Assembly: GCF_017654505.1 (NCBI RefSeq)
Contig: NC_054570.1
Span: 3,690,044-3,754,043 of the forward strand
Direction: 5' to 3'
DNA from: Polyodon spathula
Lineage: Eukaryota; Chordata; Actinopteri; Acipenseriformes; Polyodontidae
DNA length: 64,000 nucleotides
The notes under the pieces are model-generated. The model made no database searches, had not been told where the DNA came from, and was given only the letters and a program-made list of their open reading frames with translations. The first letter of the stretch is position 1; the number at the start of each line of letters is the position of its first letter. The position numbers and the translations under genes are program-made. Below are positions 37,191 to 49,625 of the stretch, one piece after another.

Positions 37191-37789
37191 TCATGTATAT
37201 AATCACTGAAGGGTTGTGTTGCAATGGAGCTGCACTGACTCATGCTGGAGGCTCACTGCACCAGTATTAAAATATGGATGCAGTGTTCATTGTGATAAGA
37301 GATAACGGAAGACTGTTGCTGGGTGCTCTGTGCAGTGAAGGGTTAACAGGAGCCACGGTCGCTCCTTTGTAGACGGTGACAGCATGAACAGTGTTAATGT
37401 ATAAGGCAGTCCCAGCCTTTCATTCACTGAGGGAGCTGCTGCCTGGTCATGTGAAAAACAGCCCACTGTACCCTCCTGGTGGTCTATCGCATGGGTATCG
37501 CAGTTCTAAAAGGGGGTGAAGGTGAACATGTTTCAGACTCATATCATTTAAATGAACAAGCAAGTGTGTGTTTAATTCAATTCATTTTGATATGAATGTG
37601 TGGTATGAGAAAGCTGGTAGTAGATTTTAAACAGATTTTTAAGGTTGTAGATGGAGAGGTTTATATTGACACTCACAGATTAGGTGGTAAAGCATTGTTA
37701 TTTGTGACTGTAAACTCGCTTTTTTAAAATTGTAAATGTAGTCGTCTCCAAAGTCTGCTTTTCTCCTCTATTTAGTGTGCCCAGTTATC

Positions 37790-38640
37790 TGTATCCTCGG
37801 CTCACTGCTTGCAACCCCCCCCCCCCAAGCAAAATGACTCATTCATTCATTCCCTCTGCCTCTTGCTCTCTTTTGACAGGTGTCGAAGGCTCAGTCCTGG
37901 ACCCCTCCTGTTTTCTCTCTACACCCACTCCCTGGGTCTCCTCATCTCCCATGGCTTCTCATATCATCTCTATGATAATGATGCCCAGATCTTCCTCTCT
38001 TCCCCCTTCTGACTCTGACATTTCCTTCCGTATCTCTACCTGCCTCTTGTCCATCTCCTCCTGGATGTACGCATCATCTTAAACTCAAATTATCGAAATC
38101 AGACCACCTTTTATTCTCCCTCCACTTCCTCACCGCTGGTCTCTATATATTCCTGTTTAATCCTAATCTATCACCCTCGCCCTCTCCTACTCTCGGCACA
38201 TCTCTACTCTGGCACCCTCCTGTCACTTCTTCCTCAGCATCGTAGACAGAATTCGCCTCTTCCTCACCGAATACTCCACGCAGCTCCTAGTTCAGGCTCT
38301 GGTGCTGTCCAGTCTTCACTACTGCAACTTCCTCCTGGCCTGCCTCTGCTGCCTGCCCTCTGCAGCTCATCCAAAACTCTGCTGCTCGCCTTGTCTTTTC
38401 CCTTCATCGTTTCACCCACGCTGCACCACTGCTCTGCTCCCTGTCGCTGCTCGCATGCAATTCAAAACACTTGTACTCGCCTAGCGCTGTCTTTACCTTT
38501 CTGCTCAATCCTATCTACAAACTGTCAAATCTCCCTACACCCTCTTGCACTCTCCGCTCCTCCTCTACCACCAATAGATTAGCTGTACCCTCTCCTCTCC
38601 TCTGCTTCCAGAGCCCTTCTCCACCCTTGCCCTTTCAATT
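37790..38640 (+). mobile_element. L2-clade LINE reverse transcriptase remnant
   Basis: Broken frames carry recognisable L2 pieces in order: [38 protein letters not shown] (the YADD catalytic motif is changed to YDND), DISFRISTCLLSISSWMYAS, then ALVLSSLHYCN and PVAARMQFKTLVLA in other frames. Several frameshifts; clearly dead. The 5' and 3' ends of the element are missing. Confidence 0.8.
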
Positions 38641-39585
38641 GCTTCTTATCAACTTCAATTAATTTCATGAGTCTTCCTCTCCTTTCTCAAATGCACAAAC
38701 CATTTAAGTGCATTGAAAGAATCCCATTCCAAACACAGGAGGCTTGTTGCTAAGGCGCTGACGTCACTGCCTTAAAAAGCGCTTCAGCAAGGAGCTGTTT
38801 AGTTTGCTTTGTGTTACTGTGCAATGCGTGTGTATGTGATAACAGTACGATATTAATGCTTTGTTTTTCATTGTTTTGTCTGAGAAGAAATAAAGAGAGA
38901 AGTGTTTTGTGACAGGCATTGAATCTGGTTATATAAAGTAGCTCCCCTCGTTATTTTGGGGGGGGGGGGCATTACAGTATTAAAATAATAATTGTTTCAG
39001 AAACAAGGGCAAGTACTTTTCTTTAACTTGTTTCACAACCTATAAAGTTTAGTGCTGCATTTCAACCCATTACACTTGGCTTCAAACAAGCTCTCTGAGG
39101 CAATCCAACCGATAGATTTCTTCAAATCTGCCGATAACGCCTCTTAACCGCCCAACAAGTTTCAAGTTTACCCTGCAGTTAACTCCCATACAGACTCGCA
39201 TAGTACAGTGCACCCACAGCCGGGGTAGGACTGGAAGTTGAAAGGAAAGCCCTTTTGATGCGGCAGCACTGCCAGTAGAGAAGCCTGGCTATAGAGTCAG
39301 TATGTGTTTTGCGTGCGAGTTCAGAATGGTTGTGCTTCGGGACAGTTTATAATTGTGGCAGACCATTCTATTGCGCTTGTGAAACAGGAACAATCCGACA
39401 TCATAGTGACATTAAACAAGGATCTTCATTTGCATTATCAGAGACAGTCCGGTTATTGAGCGGGCAAAACTATACCCGACAAATGAAGACAAAAACAAAA
39501 CATAGGAACACAAGAAAACAAAAGGATAGATCAAAGCTAATTTAAATAAACGGAATGTGACGTCATGTGAGGTTGCCTGCTATAA
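38641..39585. other. Intergenic before the 29-bp array
   Basis: No gene recognised. A G11 run at about 38958-38969 is the only simple repeat of note. Confidence 0.4.
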
Positions 39586-39597
39586 TCTAGTGTTATA

Positions 39598-40386
39598 ATA
39601 AACAATGTAGCAAGCTAATGCAACACAGAAACAATGTAGCAAGCTAATGCAACACAGAAACAATGTAGCAAACTAAAGCAACAAAGAAACAATGTAGCAA
39701 ACTAAAGCAACACAGAAACAATGTAGCAAACTAAAGCAACCTAAAGCAACAGAAACAATGTAGCAAACTAAAGCAACAAAGAAACAATGTAGCAAACTAA
39801 TGCAACACAGAAACAATGTAGCAAACTAAAGCAACACAGAAACAATGTAGCAAACTAAAGCAACAAAGAAACAATGTAGCAAACTAATGCAACACAGAAA
39901 CAATGTAGCAAACTAAAGCAACAAAGAAACAATGTAGCAAACTAAAGCAACACAATGTAGCAAACTAAAGCAACAAAGAAACAATGTAGCAAACTAAAGC
40001 AACAAAGAAACAATGTAGCAAACTAAAGCAACACAGAAACAATGTAGCAAACTAAAGCAACACAGAAACAATGTAGCAAACTAATGCAACAAAGAAACAA
40101 TGTAGCAAACTAAAGCAACACAGAAACAATGTAGCAAACTAAAGCAACACAGAAACAATGTAGCAAACTAAAGCAACAAAGAAACAATGTAGCAAACTAA
40201 TGCAACACAGAAACAATGTAGCAAACTAAAGCAACAAAGAAACAATGTAGCAAACTAAAGCAACACAGAAACAATGTAGCAAACTAAAGCAACACAGAAA
40301 CAATGTAGCAAACTAATGCAATAAAGAAACAATGTAGCAAACTAAAGCAACACAGAAACAATGTAGCAAACTAATGCAATGTAGCA
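39598..40386. repeat. 29-bp minisatellite upstream of ZNF-D
   Basis: AACAATGTAGCAAACTAAAG with CAACACAGA recurs every 29 bases, about 27 units. Two positions vary independently (CTAAAG/CTAATG and AACACAG/AACAAAG); the first two units have AAGCTAATG. A truncated unit (39948) and an extra CTAAAGCAAC (39735) show internal slippage or unequal exchange. Confidence 0.95.
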
Positions 40387-40779
40387 AAGTGTTAGAAGTA
40401 TATTACATTATTGAGGGTTATTCCATTACAGTAACGCGTGTTACAAACATAGCTGTGATGAAATGTAGATCTACAGCGATCCCCGCCGCAGGAAAGCTGA
40501 ATCCGGGATCCGCTCAGCTGCTAATTGTTTAAAATGTATTTAGTTTCACGCTGAAACAGCTGAGCGTTCTCTGGGTTCAATATTCTGACTGCAGGGATGG
40601 TGGTGATCGATTAGAATAAGCACATTAAGATCTTACAACAACGCTATAAAATACATTCAGAAATATATACCGTAATGTGAGTTTTAAATCAGAATAATAA
40701 CAAACCAACACAGAGCGAACAAAGACAGGCATTTAAAAACAATATAGTTTCCAATTCAAGAACACGATTTAAAAATGGA

Positions 40780-41092
40780 AGTGACGCAGACGGTGATGAC
40801 GTATTTTAAAGGACTTCCCCGAGTCAGTGCTTCTGCGCATGCCCGCAAGATCCACCAGGGAACCCTGGCCTGCTGCATCACACAACAAACAAACAAACAA
40901 ACAAACAAACAAACAAACCCGTCGTTTGCAAGGCGTGCTATTTTTTTTCCACTCAACGTAATAATAATAACGATAATTAATTTCCAATGAAACGACTTTC
41001 TCGAGCCCTACCGCCGAAGTTGTTCTCGCTGAATCAAATTTTATATTGTGTTCATTATCTCGTTACCCTTTTAGTAGGGTTGGGGTTTCCGG
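40780..41092 (+). promoter_or_regulatory. ZNF-D promoter and probable first exon
   Basis: Contains GATGACGTATTTTAAAGG (TGACGT at 40797), comparable with GTGACGTATAAAGG in the 45.2-kb block, then an NRF1-like TGCGCATGC (40834-40842), (CAAA)n at 40883-40918, and CGTCGTTTGCAAGGCGTG as in ZNF-A/B. It ends at CCG|GTAAAGGTG near 41092, a donor aligned to the AACCAG|GTAAAGATG of ZNF-C and -E. The GTCATGTGAC E-box itself is missing. Confidence 0.5.
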
Positions 41093-41172
41093 TAAAGGTG
41101 TTTTTATTTTGAATATATTGAAGTATATCGGATTATTTTTTGAGATGCTGACAAACTACCGATACACGGTCT

Positions 41173-41315
41173 ACTAGGTAGGGTCCTGCCAAAGACGGTG
41201 CATTTTTGTAAATCTCACGGTCATAACATTTTAAAAATCTTAAAAGTTCACAGTTTCAGCTATTATTAAAATCCTTACATTTCACGGCGGTGTTACAGAG
41301 TCACACGGCTATATA
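41173..41315. repeat. Possible hAT-like MITE fragment in ZNF-D intron 1
   Basis: TAGGGTCCTGCCAAAGACGG, AATCTCACGGTCATAACATT and ACATTTCACGGCGGTGTTAC resemble a widespread vertebrate non-autonomous hAT repeat with internal TTCACGG motifs. It follows directly after CTACCGATACACGG, the spot homologous to the hAT insertion in ZNF-C. Weak call. Confidence 0.3.
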
Positions 41316-41879
41316 TAAACATTTAAACACCTGAAGTTAACAACAAACACGAGATGATTTATTACATATTTTTTTAACAAACGGTTTAAAATGTAACTGT
41401 ATGCAACCCTGTTTCGAGACGCGGCTGCGCCGATCTAGGGACGGGTCTGTAGCGGGACAATATATCCAGAGACTACAAAATACAAACGTGAAGTCTCTGA
41501 AGTTTACTGACATTTTATTTAAATTATTATTATTTTTTTTTGTGTGTGTGTGTCCTGCGGTACTAAGAACATATTTCTGCTTCGACTGCTGTTGGTATAT
41601 ATTTGGATTGGTTTTGGGTTTTGTTTTCCACATGATCCCCTGCGGTAATGAGGCTAGCACTTTAGGGTTTATTATTTTATTTTATTTTATTTTAAAAGGT
41701 GGGTCTGACGGCACTACTCGGTACTGTCAGGCTGTGCAAGGGTTGAAGTCACCTGAAGTTTGCCAAATTTCCAATGTAAACATAACGATGAATTAAGAGA
41801 GGAACAAACCTACACTAACGCTATGCCCTATTCGCATGGAAATAACTCTCTCCATTTTTTAAAAAATTTGCTCTTGAGG

Positions 41880-42060
41880 TTGGAGTTTATGAACTACGTT
41901 CAAGAGAAACAGCGGCGCATTTTGCCGTTTTGTTTACATGCCAGTTTGAGTTATGAGGTTACAAAACGGGACAAATCGCTATTGCTGAAGGTGTTCTTTT
42001 AGGCAAAGTTCCTGTTCATTTAGCCAGAGCATTTACAATGGGGAAAATCTGTTTCAGCAC
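41880..42060. repeat. Diverged copy of the ZNF-C intronic segment
   Basis: CAGCGGCGCATTTTGCCGTT and GGTTACAAAACGGGACAAAT followed by TTAGCCAGAGCATTTACAAT match 34425-34720, with internal deletions. It places ZNF-D in the same duplication series as C and E. Confidence 0.6.
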
Positions 42061-42355
42061 TTAGGAGCAGTGTTCTCTTAGGCGGTGGCCCTGTATATAC
42101 AGTAGTCTGTGTAAATTAAACTTAAAAATGATAGAACAGGTTGCACAAAATACATTCACAGTGAATTTGATGTATTGTGGAAACCTTTTCACCAGATAAA
42201 CTCCTCTGGTGTTATGAACTTATACGAAATTCTGTCCCTTCCTGCTGTTCAGGCCAGATTGGGTTTGTCCCTTGGATGCCCTTCCTAACACTGTATTTAA
42301 ATAAATCGGTGCTTTTCATTTCCAGCTGCTACTAAACAGAATCCCGTGTGCTGCC

Positions 42356-42620
42356 ATGGACAGTGTGAAGGTGGAATCTGTCCAGGTTAAAGAGGACTTC
42401 ACTGAAGTAGAGTTTGACCTCATGGAACCAGGGAAGGAAGAGTCTGAGGACTTCAAACCAAACATCCTTGAGCTGGAGCCTGTACGCCTGCGGGAGTGTA
42501 GCGTGGTGCTGGAGAGGATCTGCGTGAGAGAGCGAGGCGCTGGAGAGGAAGGCTCTCCCAACAGCACTCCAGGAGGTGGAAAGGAAGACGGGCGCTCCCA
42601 ATCAGAATGCAGGCTAGCAG
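42356..42620 (+). CDS. ZNF-D, N-terminal exon (short form)
   Basis: Acceptor TTTCCAG at 42325 (followed by CTGCTACTAAACAG, one base changed from the usual CAGCTACT), donor GCAG|GTGAGT after 42620, phase 1; 88 residues starting MDSVKVESVQVKEDFTEVEF. Same internal deletion as ZNF-C and -E; a single VKED motif remains. Joined coding length with the finger exon is 807 bases, 268 residues. Confidence 0.8.
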
Positions 42621-43076
42621 GTGAGTGACTCCCAGTAGCTGTGACATCGTCATTCTAGATTGCGTGATATCCACAGTGTGCTTGAGAGGGAGGGAGCAGG
42701 TAGGTTACATTACTAGCTGTTTGTTTTTCCTGTACCACTCACACCAGTTCAAGACAGGAGTCACTACTGGTGATCTTCAGGTATAGATATAATGTTCCCA
42801 TTACTCTGGGAAATGTACAGTGTAAAAATATATGGATATTATTGTAGATGTGTAATGCTATTGAAAGATATAATTGCAGCATGTGTTTGAGGAAATAGAC
42901 CTGAAACAATAAAGGAGAACTTTGAAGGGAGATTTTGATCCCAGGGCTCGGTTTGTGTTTTTAAGCTGGTGTAACCCAGTGCAAGCCTCACAGCTGAAAT
43001 CCACATGCTTGAATCCACTCCTCCACCCAGCCTACAGGCAGTGCCTCTTACTTTCTTTCCTGTTCATATTTTCCAG

Positions 43077-43618
43077 GTTCCAGTCCAGTGGCTAATGGGA
43101 AGGCAGGCGCTGGAGAATATCCTGACTGTGGGAAAGGTTTCACAAAGTTAGGGAATTTAAAAATACACCAGCGAACTCACACAGGAGAGAAACTATATCT
43201 CTGCTCTTACTGTGGGAAGAGTTTCAGTCAGTCAGGAAACATGAAAGCACACCAGCGAACTCACACAGGAGAGAAACCGTATCGCTGCTCTGACTGTGGG
43301 AAGAGTTTCAGTGAGTCATGCAACCTTGTTTCTCACCAGCGAATTCACAGAGGAGAGAAGCCGTATCGCTGCTCTTACTGTGGGAAAAGTTTCAGTTACT
43401 CAAATAATCTGAAAAAACACCAGCGGATTCACACAGGAGAGAAACCATTTCGCTGCTCTCTCTGTGAGAAGAGATTCTGTCTTAAACAAGGCCTTCAAAT
43501 ACACCAGCTGATTCACACCGGAGAGAAACCGTATCGCTGCTCTGACTGTGGGAAGAGGTTCAATCAGTCTGGGAACCTGAAAAGACACCAGCAAATTCAC
43601 AGAGGAGAGAAACCTTAG
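43077..43618 (+). CDS. ZNF-D, zinc-finger exon
   Basis: Acceptor TTTTCCAG at 43076. It encodes [20 protein letters not shown] with a degenerate finger 0 (TKLGNLKIH), then five complete C2H2 fingers: [36 protein letters not shown] and NQSGNLKRH. Two linkers read HRGEKP instead of HTGEKP, removing the linker threonine that is phosphorylated in mitosis in this family. It is the shortest finger array here. The 3' flank is shortened compared with B, C and E, and lacks the AATAAA block. Confidence 0.9.
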
Positions 43619-43859
43619 AGAGAGACTGTGGTCAATGGGACGGGGGAAAAAAAGCTGTCGCATTAAGAATCCCAGTGTAATACATTTCAAATGGTAAAAG
43701 TGCTCTTCAACTCTCCAGAAAGTGGGCGGTGAAGCGTCACAAGAGCTTATGACATGAGTGACAGAGCATCGCGCGATGTGTATCTTTTCAATGTGCATTG
43801 TGCTTGTATTTGTGTCTGCTTCTGTAAACTGCCCCGAGTAATAGCAGTGTAGCAGGCGT

Positions 43860-44690
43860 GCAGATCTTAGATACAGGAATTGTGCAAGTTCTAGTGAGAC
43901 TTGACTGTATCATTAAACCTGGAGTGTGCTGATTTAGCAGTTGAAGCATTATATAACAAAATACCAAGCAATGTAGAAAACACATGTTTCAATTGTATTC
44001 CAATGAGCAAAATGTTTTGTTTTAAAGCCAATTGTATCAAATTGAATGCTAGCGCTGTGCCTCTTTGAGCTGCCTTCGTGTTGTGATGTAGCACCCAGGA
44101 AGACTCTGCAGCCTGAGAGGAGGGGTGAGGTGGGGCGGGGGAACTGCCTTTTGAGTTGTAAAAAAAAATAAAAACATGAAAATAAGTCAAGTGGTATACA
44201 TTTTTTTTTTTTTTTGGTCATGATTTGTGTGACGCTGTACAGAATTCGTGTTGTGTTCCAAGATCGTGGTTCATCTCCCCCTCTAGCACCAGCTAGCACA
44301 CAGCTCCTGGGTCCTAACACTGCAGAAAGTTTAGAGCCAGGATCCAGTGCTTTTAACCCTGCAGTTACCTCTAGGGGAAGAAGATGGAAACCACTTTTTC
44401 TCCCTCTACATAGAACGAGTGAAATGAAACTACAGAAATATTTATTAACATTACCCACTTGCTGAGCTGCTAGGTAAGTACATGGTTATAGAGAGAGAGA
44501 TAGATAGATAGATATGTTGAATTATATGCTGTTTTTGTTACATGGTCCTGGTATAAAGAAAAACATAAATAAATAAAAATATTTCAAAACCTGCCGTTTC
44601 CAAACAGTGAGTTGCTTTGAGATCGTGCTTTACAAGCACAGTGGGCTCCACTTTCAACTCTCACGGTGGCTAACAGAGGACTAGGAAAGA
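43860..44690. repeat. Downstream flank duplicated after ZNF-D and ZNF-E (copy 1)
   Basis: From TTCTAGTGAGACTTGACTGT through CTCACGGTGGCTAACAGAGG matches 51790-52592. It includes AATGCTAGCGCTGTGCCTCT, a T run near 44202, GTGTTCCAAGATCGTGG and a GATA microsatellite at 44498. About 95% identical by eye, non-coding. Confidence 0.8.
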
Positions 44691-44693
44691 AGA

Positions 44694-45145
44694 GGCCCCC
44701 CCTCAAAGAGGAAGAAAGAGTGCCCCCCCTCAAAGAGGAAGAAAGAGTAACCCCCCCTCAAAGAGGAAGAAAGAGTGCCCCCCCCTCAAAGAGGAAGAAA
44801 GAGTGCTCCCCCCCCCCTCAAAGAGGAAGAAAGAGTGCTCCCCCCCTCCCTCAAAGAGGAAGAAAGAGTGCCCCCCCCTCAAAGAGGAAGAAAGAGTGCC
44901 CCCAAAGAGGAAGAAAGAGCGCCCCCTCCCTCCCTCAAAGAGGAAGAAAGAGTGCTCCCCCCCTCAAAGAGGAAGAAAGAGCGCTCCCCCCCTCAAAGAG
45001 GAAGAAAGAGTGCCTCCCCCTCCCCCCCCCCTCAAAGAGGAAGAAAGAGTGAGGAAGAAAGAGTGCCCCCCCCTCAAAGAGGAAGAAAGAGTGCCCCCCC
45101 TCAAAGAGGAAGAAAGAGTGCCCCCCCCTCAAAGAGGAAGAGGCC
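44694..45145. repeat. C-rich ~29-bp minisatellite, copy 1
   Basis: About 16 units of CTCAAAGAGGAAGAAAGAGT followed by G and 5-9 C. The length of the C run varies, so units are 26-30 bp. Stop codons are absent from the purine half, giving open frames in all three + phases. It ends at CAGGCTCTTTTAAAGCAAGG, the start of the next promoter block. Confidence 0.95.
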
Positions 45146-45345
45146 CCCCAGGCTCTTTTAAAGCAAGGAGACGGATTCTATGAGCGCAGAGCTGCGGAAT
45201 GCGAACTGGTCATGTGACCGGGTCAGGAGACAGAAGGGCTTCAGTGACGTATAAAGGGGGGGACGTGCGGTCATTTAAGCACATGTCGTCTTTCAAAGAG
45301 AACAAAAAATCAACAATAAACGCAGAAGAAAAAAAAAACTGAAAT
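45145..45345 (+). promoter_or_regulatory. ZNF-type promoter block at 45.2 kb
   Basis: TTTAAAGCAAGGAGACGG, GCAGAGCTGCGGAATGCG, E-box GTCATGTGAC (45209-45218), GGGCTTCAGTGACGTATAAAGG (TGACGT at 45245, followed by a TATA-like ATAAAG) and ATGTCGTCTTTCAAAG. Motif order is that of ZNF-A and -B. The next coding exon is ZNF-E, 4 kb away, which has another candidate first exon at 47.2 kb, so this may be an alternative ZNF-E promoter or an orphan. Confidence 0.6.
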
Positions 45346-46980
45346 GCTTATAATTAAATGGATAGAACTTTCACATTTTCTTCCCAGTATTGGTATACTT
45401 AAACACCTACACATGCTTTGCACTGTGGCAGTGATAAGAGAGACAGTTGATCCTTCTGTTTCTATGGGGTTTTTTATATTTTTTTTGCAAAAATATTAAT
45501 TTGTAAAATAAAGGCGGAAAATGCAGTATGCCATTAAAAAAAAAAAAGTGAGAAATCTGAAAGTGGTAAACAATATTAGTTGTCAGCAAGGACCCAGAAG
45601 AAATCAAACCCAGCCTCCGAGTGTGTTGAAGTTTCTGACACCTAATCACAAGTTACAACTTTGTGTACCAGCGCACAGACAAGAGGGTGATCAGAGCAGG
45701 ACACCTGCTTACTGTACTCCTCAGGACATGCACTCGTGTTTCAGAGGAGCCGTGCATGGCAAACGGCAGGGAAGGTGTGGGCCTTGCCTTTGTTATTTTT
45801 GCTGCTCTGGACAAGATCGCTGTCTCTGCTTTATCGAGGCACCCAACTTACAAACAGCTGGGGGAAGGTCGTTGTCTCTGTTATAACTAGCCAAACGCTG
45901 TCTCACCTAACCTATATATGCACACATTATTGAGCCCGATTCCACTGTATATTATTAAATACATAATAACCCATCTGACCCCTACAATGTAAAATGTTTA
46001 CTGGTATACAGGTCAGAACAGAGTCGCGTCACTCTGGGAAGCAGAGGACAATGCAGTCTCTTCTGTTTTGTGGATTCCAAAACACACCCTTGTAATGATG
46101 ACATTTATGACCCCCTCCAGCCTATATTCTGTGTACAGTGGCAAGTTTCCAATAACAGTAATCATAAGAAAGAAAACACATAGTAGAAAGAACAGGCAAG
46201 TGTGCAGAAGTGAGGGTAAGTATGAAAGCGAAGTGAACAAAACAAAGCCGACATAGAACACAAAGGAGAAATGGGCGAAGTGTCCGGTGAGCCTCAGATA
46301 AACCCAAAACACACAAACACAAAAACACAAAAACACTACACAGATAGACAGAGAAAGATAGGGAACGTTGAAAAACATTATTATAGTTATGTTCATTACC
46401 CACAAACAATGTGAAAAATGCAATAATAATAATAATAATAATAATAAACTTTACGATATAGTCAAGGAAATATTAGAATTAAAAATATTACAACTCACTT
46501 TTAAAGCCGCAGTTGGTATCTCCGTGTGCTCTACTTCTATCACACTGTTTGTTGGTGTTTTGTTTTCAAACCTGCCTGACTTGATTAAAAATTACACATT
46601 CAAAAGAAAATCTCATGGTTGGACAATGTTGGCATGGGAACTATAGAGAGCTGCTATCTCCTCATTTTAAACACAGCCAAGCGGGATTCTTTGTTAAATT
46701 AGTATGGTTCATTTATTCAGTTAAACAAGAGGCAGGTCAGTTTTGATTTGCTTTGCAAACGAGTCTGCAACCCGCCTGAAGCAGCCAAATATTGACCTGC
46801 CTGCCACAGCCTAAGAGTCGGGAGTGTAGACACGTCAGGAGGGGAGGGGGGCTGCTCTGTCCTGCTTTGTCCTGCTCGTAGATGTGCAATGTTCAGTAAT
46901 GTTTATTTGTTGTATTATAAATGTATTTGGCAATGCTGCACTTGCAATATAGTCATGCCAAATAAAGATGAATTAATAAG
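45346..46980. other. Non-coding interval between 45.2-kb block and ZNF-E first exon
   Basis: No gene recognised. (AAT)n lies at about 46421-46446. The frames at 45521-45890 and 46013-46423 have no domain or conserved context. Confidence 0.35.
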
Positions 46981-46984
46981 CGAG

Positions 46985-47289
46985 TCCGAACAGTAGGTGG
47001 CCATCAACACAACAGGCGAAGGAGAGCCACTCCTCAGGAGCGCCGGCCCGTTGCATGCACACCGCGCAGTCTCTCAAACTCTGCATTTCTTTCTTTTTAT
47101 TAAAGGATACCAGTTTGTAAGGCGTGGACGATTAAAAGAAAAGCGAGCTGCGTTATTATCATGCTGTTAATGAAAGGTTAGTTGTGCGCGGCAGGCTCTT
47201 TGTTTGCTGAAGGGACCCGGCATGGCGGCTTCACCGAGACCCGACTCACTTTAAAATGTAACTGAGAGAGGCCGCGAAATCAAAACCAG
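46985..47289 (+). promoter_or_regulatory. ZNF-E promoter and untranslated first exon
   Basis: GC-rich stretch (GGAGCGCCGGCCCGTTGCAT) leading to CCAGTTTGTAAGGCGTGGAC, as in ZNF-B and -C, and then a first exon nearly identical to that of ZNF-C, ending AACCAG|GTAAAG (donor at 47290). The CATGGCGGC motif and the same 11-codon upstream frame are at 47222-47254. No E-box block within it. Confidence 0.55.
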
Positions 47290-47399
47290 GTAAAGATGTT
47301 TTTATTTTTAATATTATCTCCAGCATACTGGAGGCCGAGTTATTTTTTGAGGTGCAGCCAAACTACCGATATACTATAGTGTCTGCACTGATAAACAAT

Positions 47400-47480
47400 A
47401 TCATTTAATAAATAATTAATATATCTATATTATATATATAGATATATATAGATATATATAGATATATATATATATTCCAA
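47400..47480. repeat. (TA)n/(GATATA)n microsatellite in ZNF-E intron 1
   Basis: Alternating TATATAGATA motifs over about 60 bases. Confidence 0.85.
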
Positions 47481-48392
47481 CACACATACAACATGGTAAT
47501 TATCCTGACAACGTTTTTATATATATATTTTATGCTGAGTCACGGGGACATAAAACGTTTTTTTATACATATATTATTGCTTCATTTATTAAAATGCATT
47601 CGAAAAATATGCATGCAAATGCCAAGTTTCTGAAGCAACAAAATATTGTCACGTAATCCTAAACAACGTTGGGGGAGAAAAAAAAAGCGTACGTACGCAG
47701 ACACTGCAAAGGATTCTGCAGGTAAGTTTGAAAGCCACGCAGCTAGCAAGAGACGTTTCTATTGCAGCTTCACTGTCAGGTTTGCTTCAGAAATTCAGAT
47801 TAGTTGATAACATGTGTTTATACACAGCAGTGCATTCATTTGAAGTAGAAGAGAGTTGACCATGAAATGTTATTTACAGCGGTATTAGTGATCCGCCACA
47901 TGTGTGCAGTGGAATGAATCACATCCTGTATTTTGGCTTTTAAAAATAATTTGTAAATTGTGCAGATTGAAGAAAACTGACTGTATATAGTTTGTATACC
48001 ACATTCTGACGGTGTACCACTTTCTAACACTACACCGGCCACTATCAAAGTGAAAAACAAGGTCCACAAACTTGAACTTAAAGGTGTTCTATAAACTTCA
48101 GGTGCTTTCAAACGGTATCCCAATTCCAAAAGAAAAGCAGATAGTGGCAGACAAGGGGGAAAAGGCATTGAATAGAACAATCTAGCTAGAAAAAAAAATA
48201 AAATACAAACACAAAAAATAATATTTGATTTTATTATTATTTGTGCATTTCTCCTGAGGGATAATCGGACAACATTCGTTAGGTAAACTCTTCCTCCAGT
48301 ACCAGCACTAGCTGAGTGAAAGCTGAGTTTGTTTCAAGGACTTATGACTCGACTACAAGTTGATTATTTTATAAGCAACTTAAGGAAACACT

Positions 48393-48885
48393 TAAGTGTT
48401 CTTATAGCTGAAGTGTTCTCTGATACCGAGTTAGCTACCACACCACAGTATGAATCAGTAAATAAATAAGCATGTTTATTACTAGTCATGGCTCACGTGC
48501 ATCAACATGTAAAATAAGTAAAAGAAAAGCAATAGGCAGCTGTATGTTAATAAACTATAATAATAAAGTAACAGACGAACTAACATTGATAAACTGTCAA
48601 ACTTTATTAACACAGCACCCCTGTGCACATTCCAAAATGCAGCAGCAATATACAAGTCATGCGTATTATTCAACAGAGTGGTGAAGCACCTCGGCAGAAA
48701 GGGAGACGCCACATTGCTCGGTCACTTATAAAGGTTTTTTTCAGGAGCTCGAACGCTCTCCAGGTTTGTGCAGAAAGAGAAGCAGCGGCGCATTTTGCTG
48801 TTTTGTTTCCATGCCAGTTTGTAGAGATGAAGTGCGCGAGCGGAAATCAGAATAGAAAACAATTCGATGATATGATGGTGGTTCT
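48393..48885. repeat. Intronic block identical to ZNF-C intron 1 (copy 2)
   Basis: Matches 34035-34530 at about 99%. After 48885 the copies diverge by a 60-base indel and many substitutions. The adjoining N-terminal exons differ at several codons, so the block is more similar than the coding sequence beside it. Confidence 0.8.
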
Positions 48886-49360
48886 GGAAAGACTGAATTA
48901 AATACACCATTAAGTTTGATGATGAGTTATCAGGTTACAAAACAGTACTGTATCCGTTGTGAACAAATTGCTGTCGATGCCAAGGTGGTGTTCTTTTAAG
49001 CACATTTCCTGTTCCCTTAGCTGGAGCATTTACAATGGGAAAAATCCGTTACACCACAAGGGTGTTCCCTTAGGCAAAGTGTTCTCTTAGGAGGTGTCCC
49101 TTTATGCAGACTACTGTGCAAATGTGAAACAAATGTTAGAACAGGTTGCACAAAATAAATCCACAATGAATAATTTGAAATGGATAAATAGTGTAACCCT
49201 TTTCACCAGAAACTACTCCTGGTATCATGAACTTATAAGCCAGCCCTGCTGTTCAGGCCAGGTTTGCGTTTGTCCCTCGAATGCCCTTCCTAACACTGTA
49301 TTTAAATAAATCAGTGCTTTTCATTTCCAGCAGCTACTAAACAGAATCCCGTGTGCTGCC

Positions 49361-49625
49361 ATGGACAGTGTGAAGGTGGAATCTGTCCAGGTTAAAGAGG
49401 ACTTCTGTGAAGTAGAGTTTGACCTCATGGAACCAGGGAAGGAAGAGTCCGAGGACTTCAAACCAAACATCCCTGAGCTGGAGCCTGTACGCCTGCGGGA
49501 GTGTAGCGTGGTGCTGGAGAGGATCTGCGTGAGAGAGCGAGGCGCTGGAGAGGAAGGCTCTCCCAACAGCACTCCAGGAGGTGGAAAGGAAGACGGGCGC
49601 TCCCAATCAGAATGCAGGCTAGCAG
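49361..49625 (+). CDS. ZNF-E, N-terminal exon (short form)
   Basis: Acceptor TTTCCAG at 49330, leader CAGCTACTAAACAGAATCCC, donor GCAG|GTGAGT after 49625, phase 1; 88 residues starting MDSVKVESVQVKEDFCEVEF. Nearly identical to ZNF-D, with the same internal deletion relative to A and B. Joined with the finger exon: 1,059 bases, 352 residues. Confidence 0.8.

Noticed and set aside
39598..40386. Regular 29-bp repeats resembling a CRISPR array
   Set aside because: Units are directly adjacent with no unique spacers, and the DNA is clearly vertebrate; it is a minisatellite.
46013..46423. 136-codon hydrophobic minus-strand frame
   Set aside because: Poly-Phe/Leu/Val composition from A/C-rich DNA, no paralogous copy and no recognisable family.
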